Below, piece after piece: positions 5,752 to 5,755 of a stretch of DNA of 5,755 bases. The notes under the pieces were generated by a model. It saw only the letters and a program-made list of their open reading frames with translations. It was not told where the DNA came from and searched no databases. The stretch comes from Alkalihalobacillus alcalophilus ATCC 27647 = CGMCC 1.3604. GTDB taxonomy: Bacteria > Bacillota > Bacilli > Bacillales > Bacillaceae_D. The DNA is taken from NCBI RefSeq assembly GCF_000292245.2, contig NZ_ALPT02000135.1, positions 1-5,755 on the forward strand. Direction: 5' to 3'. Position 1 is the first letter of the stretch. Each line of letters opens with the position of its first letter. The translations under genes and the position numbers were made by a program.

Positions 5752-5755
5752 AAAA

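Overview
The window looks like chromosomal core sequence from a low-GC Gram-positive bacterium of the Bacillaceae. The evidence is an AT-rich composition, strong AGGAG-type ribosome binding sites, GTG starts, sigma-A-type promoters, and proteins that align by recall with Bacillus subtilis DnaE and YtsJ. All genes read on the + strand. The gene order dnaE - malic enzyme - FadR-type regulator - (start of the next gene just outside the window) resembles the dnaE-ytsJ-accD-accA-pfkA-pyk neighbourhood of Bacillus. The gene beginning immediately after the right edge is therefore probably accD (inferred from synteny only).

Layout. Bases 1-164 hold a possible tail of an upstream reading frame and a likely promoter for dnaE. 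Bases 165-3510 hold dnaE, the replicative/lagging-strand DNA polymerase III alpha subunit. Its reading frame is broken by one extra base in an A-rich run near 2233, so it reads as a 701-residue N-terminal piece and an out-of-frame C-terminal piece. Removing one base restores a protein of 1114 residues. Bases 3511-3646 carry a good promoter with a perfect FadR-type operator, TGGTCAGACCA, just after the predicted transcription start. Bases 3647-4885 encode an NADP-type malic enzyme (YtsJ-like). A 35-bp gap containing a stem-loop leads to a FadR/GntR-family regulator at 4921-5574. Bases 5575-5755 are a leader with a hairpin, an inverted repeat, a -10 box and a ribosome binding site for the next gene.

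How the parts may work together. Malic enzyme turns malate into pyruvate, CO2 and NADPH. If the next gene is accD, acetyl-CoA carboxylase commits acetyl-CoA to fatty acid synthesis, which consumes NADPH. The FadR-type regulator between them keeps the DNA-contact arginines of E. coli FadR, and a site matching the FadR core sequence sits in the malic enzyme promoter region. The simplest reading is a self-regulated malic enzyme-regulator operon that may link NADPH supply to lipid or organic-acid status. No mobile element, CRISPR array, tRNA or rRNA was seen. The two points most worth following up are the dnaE frameshift and the FadR-type operator circuit.
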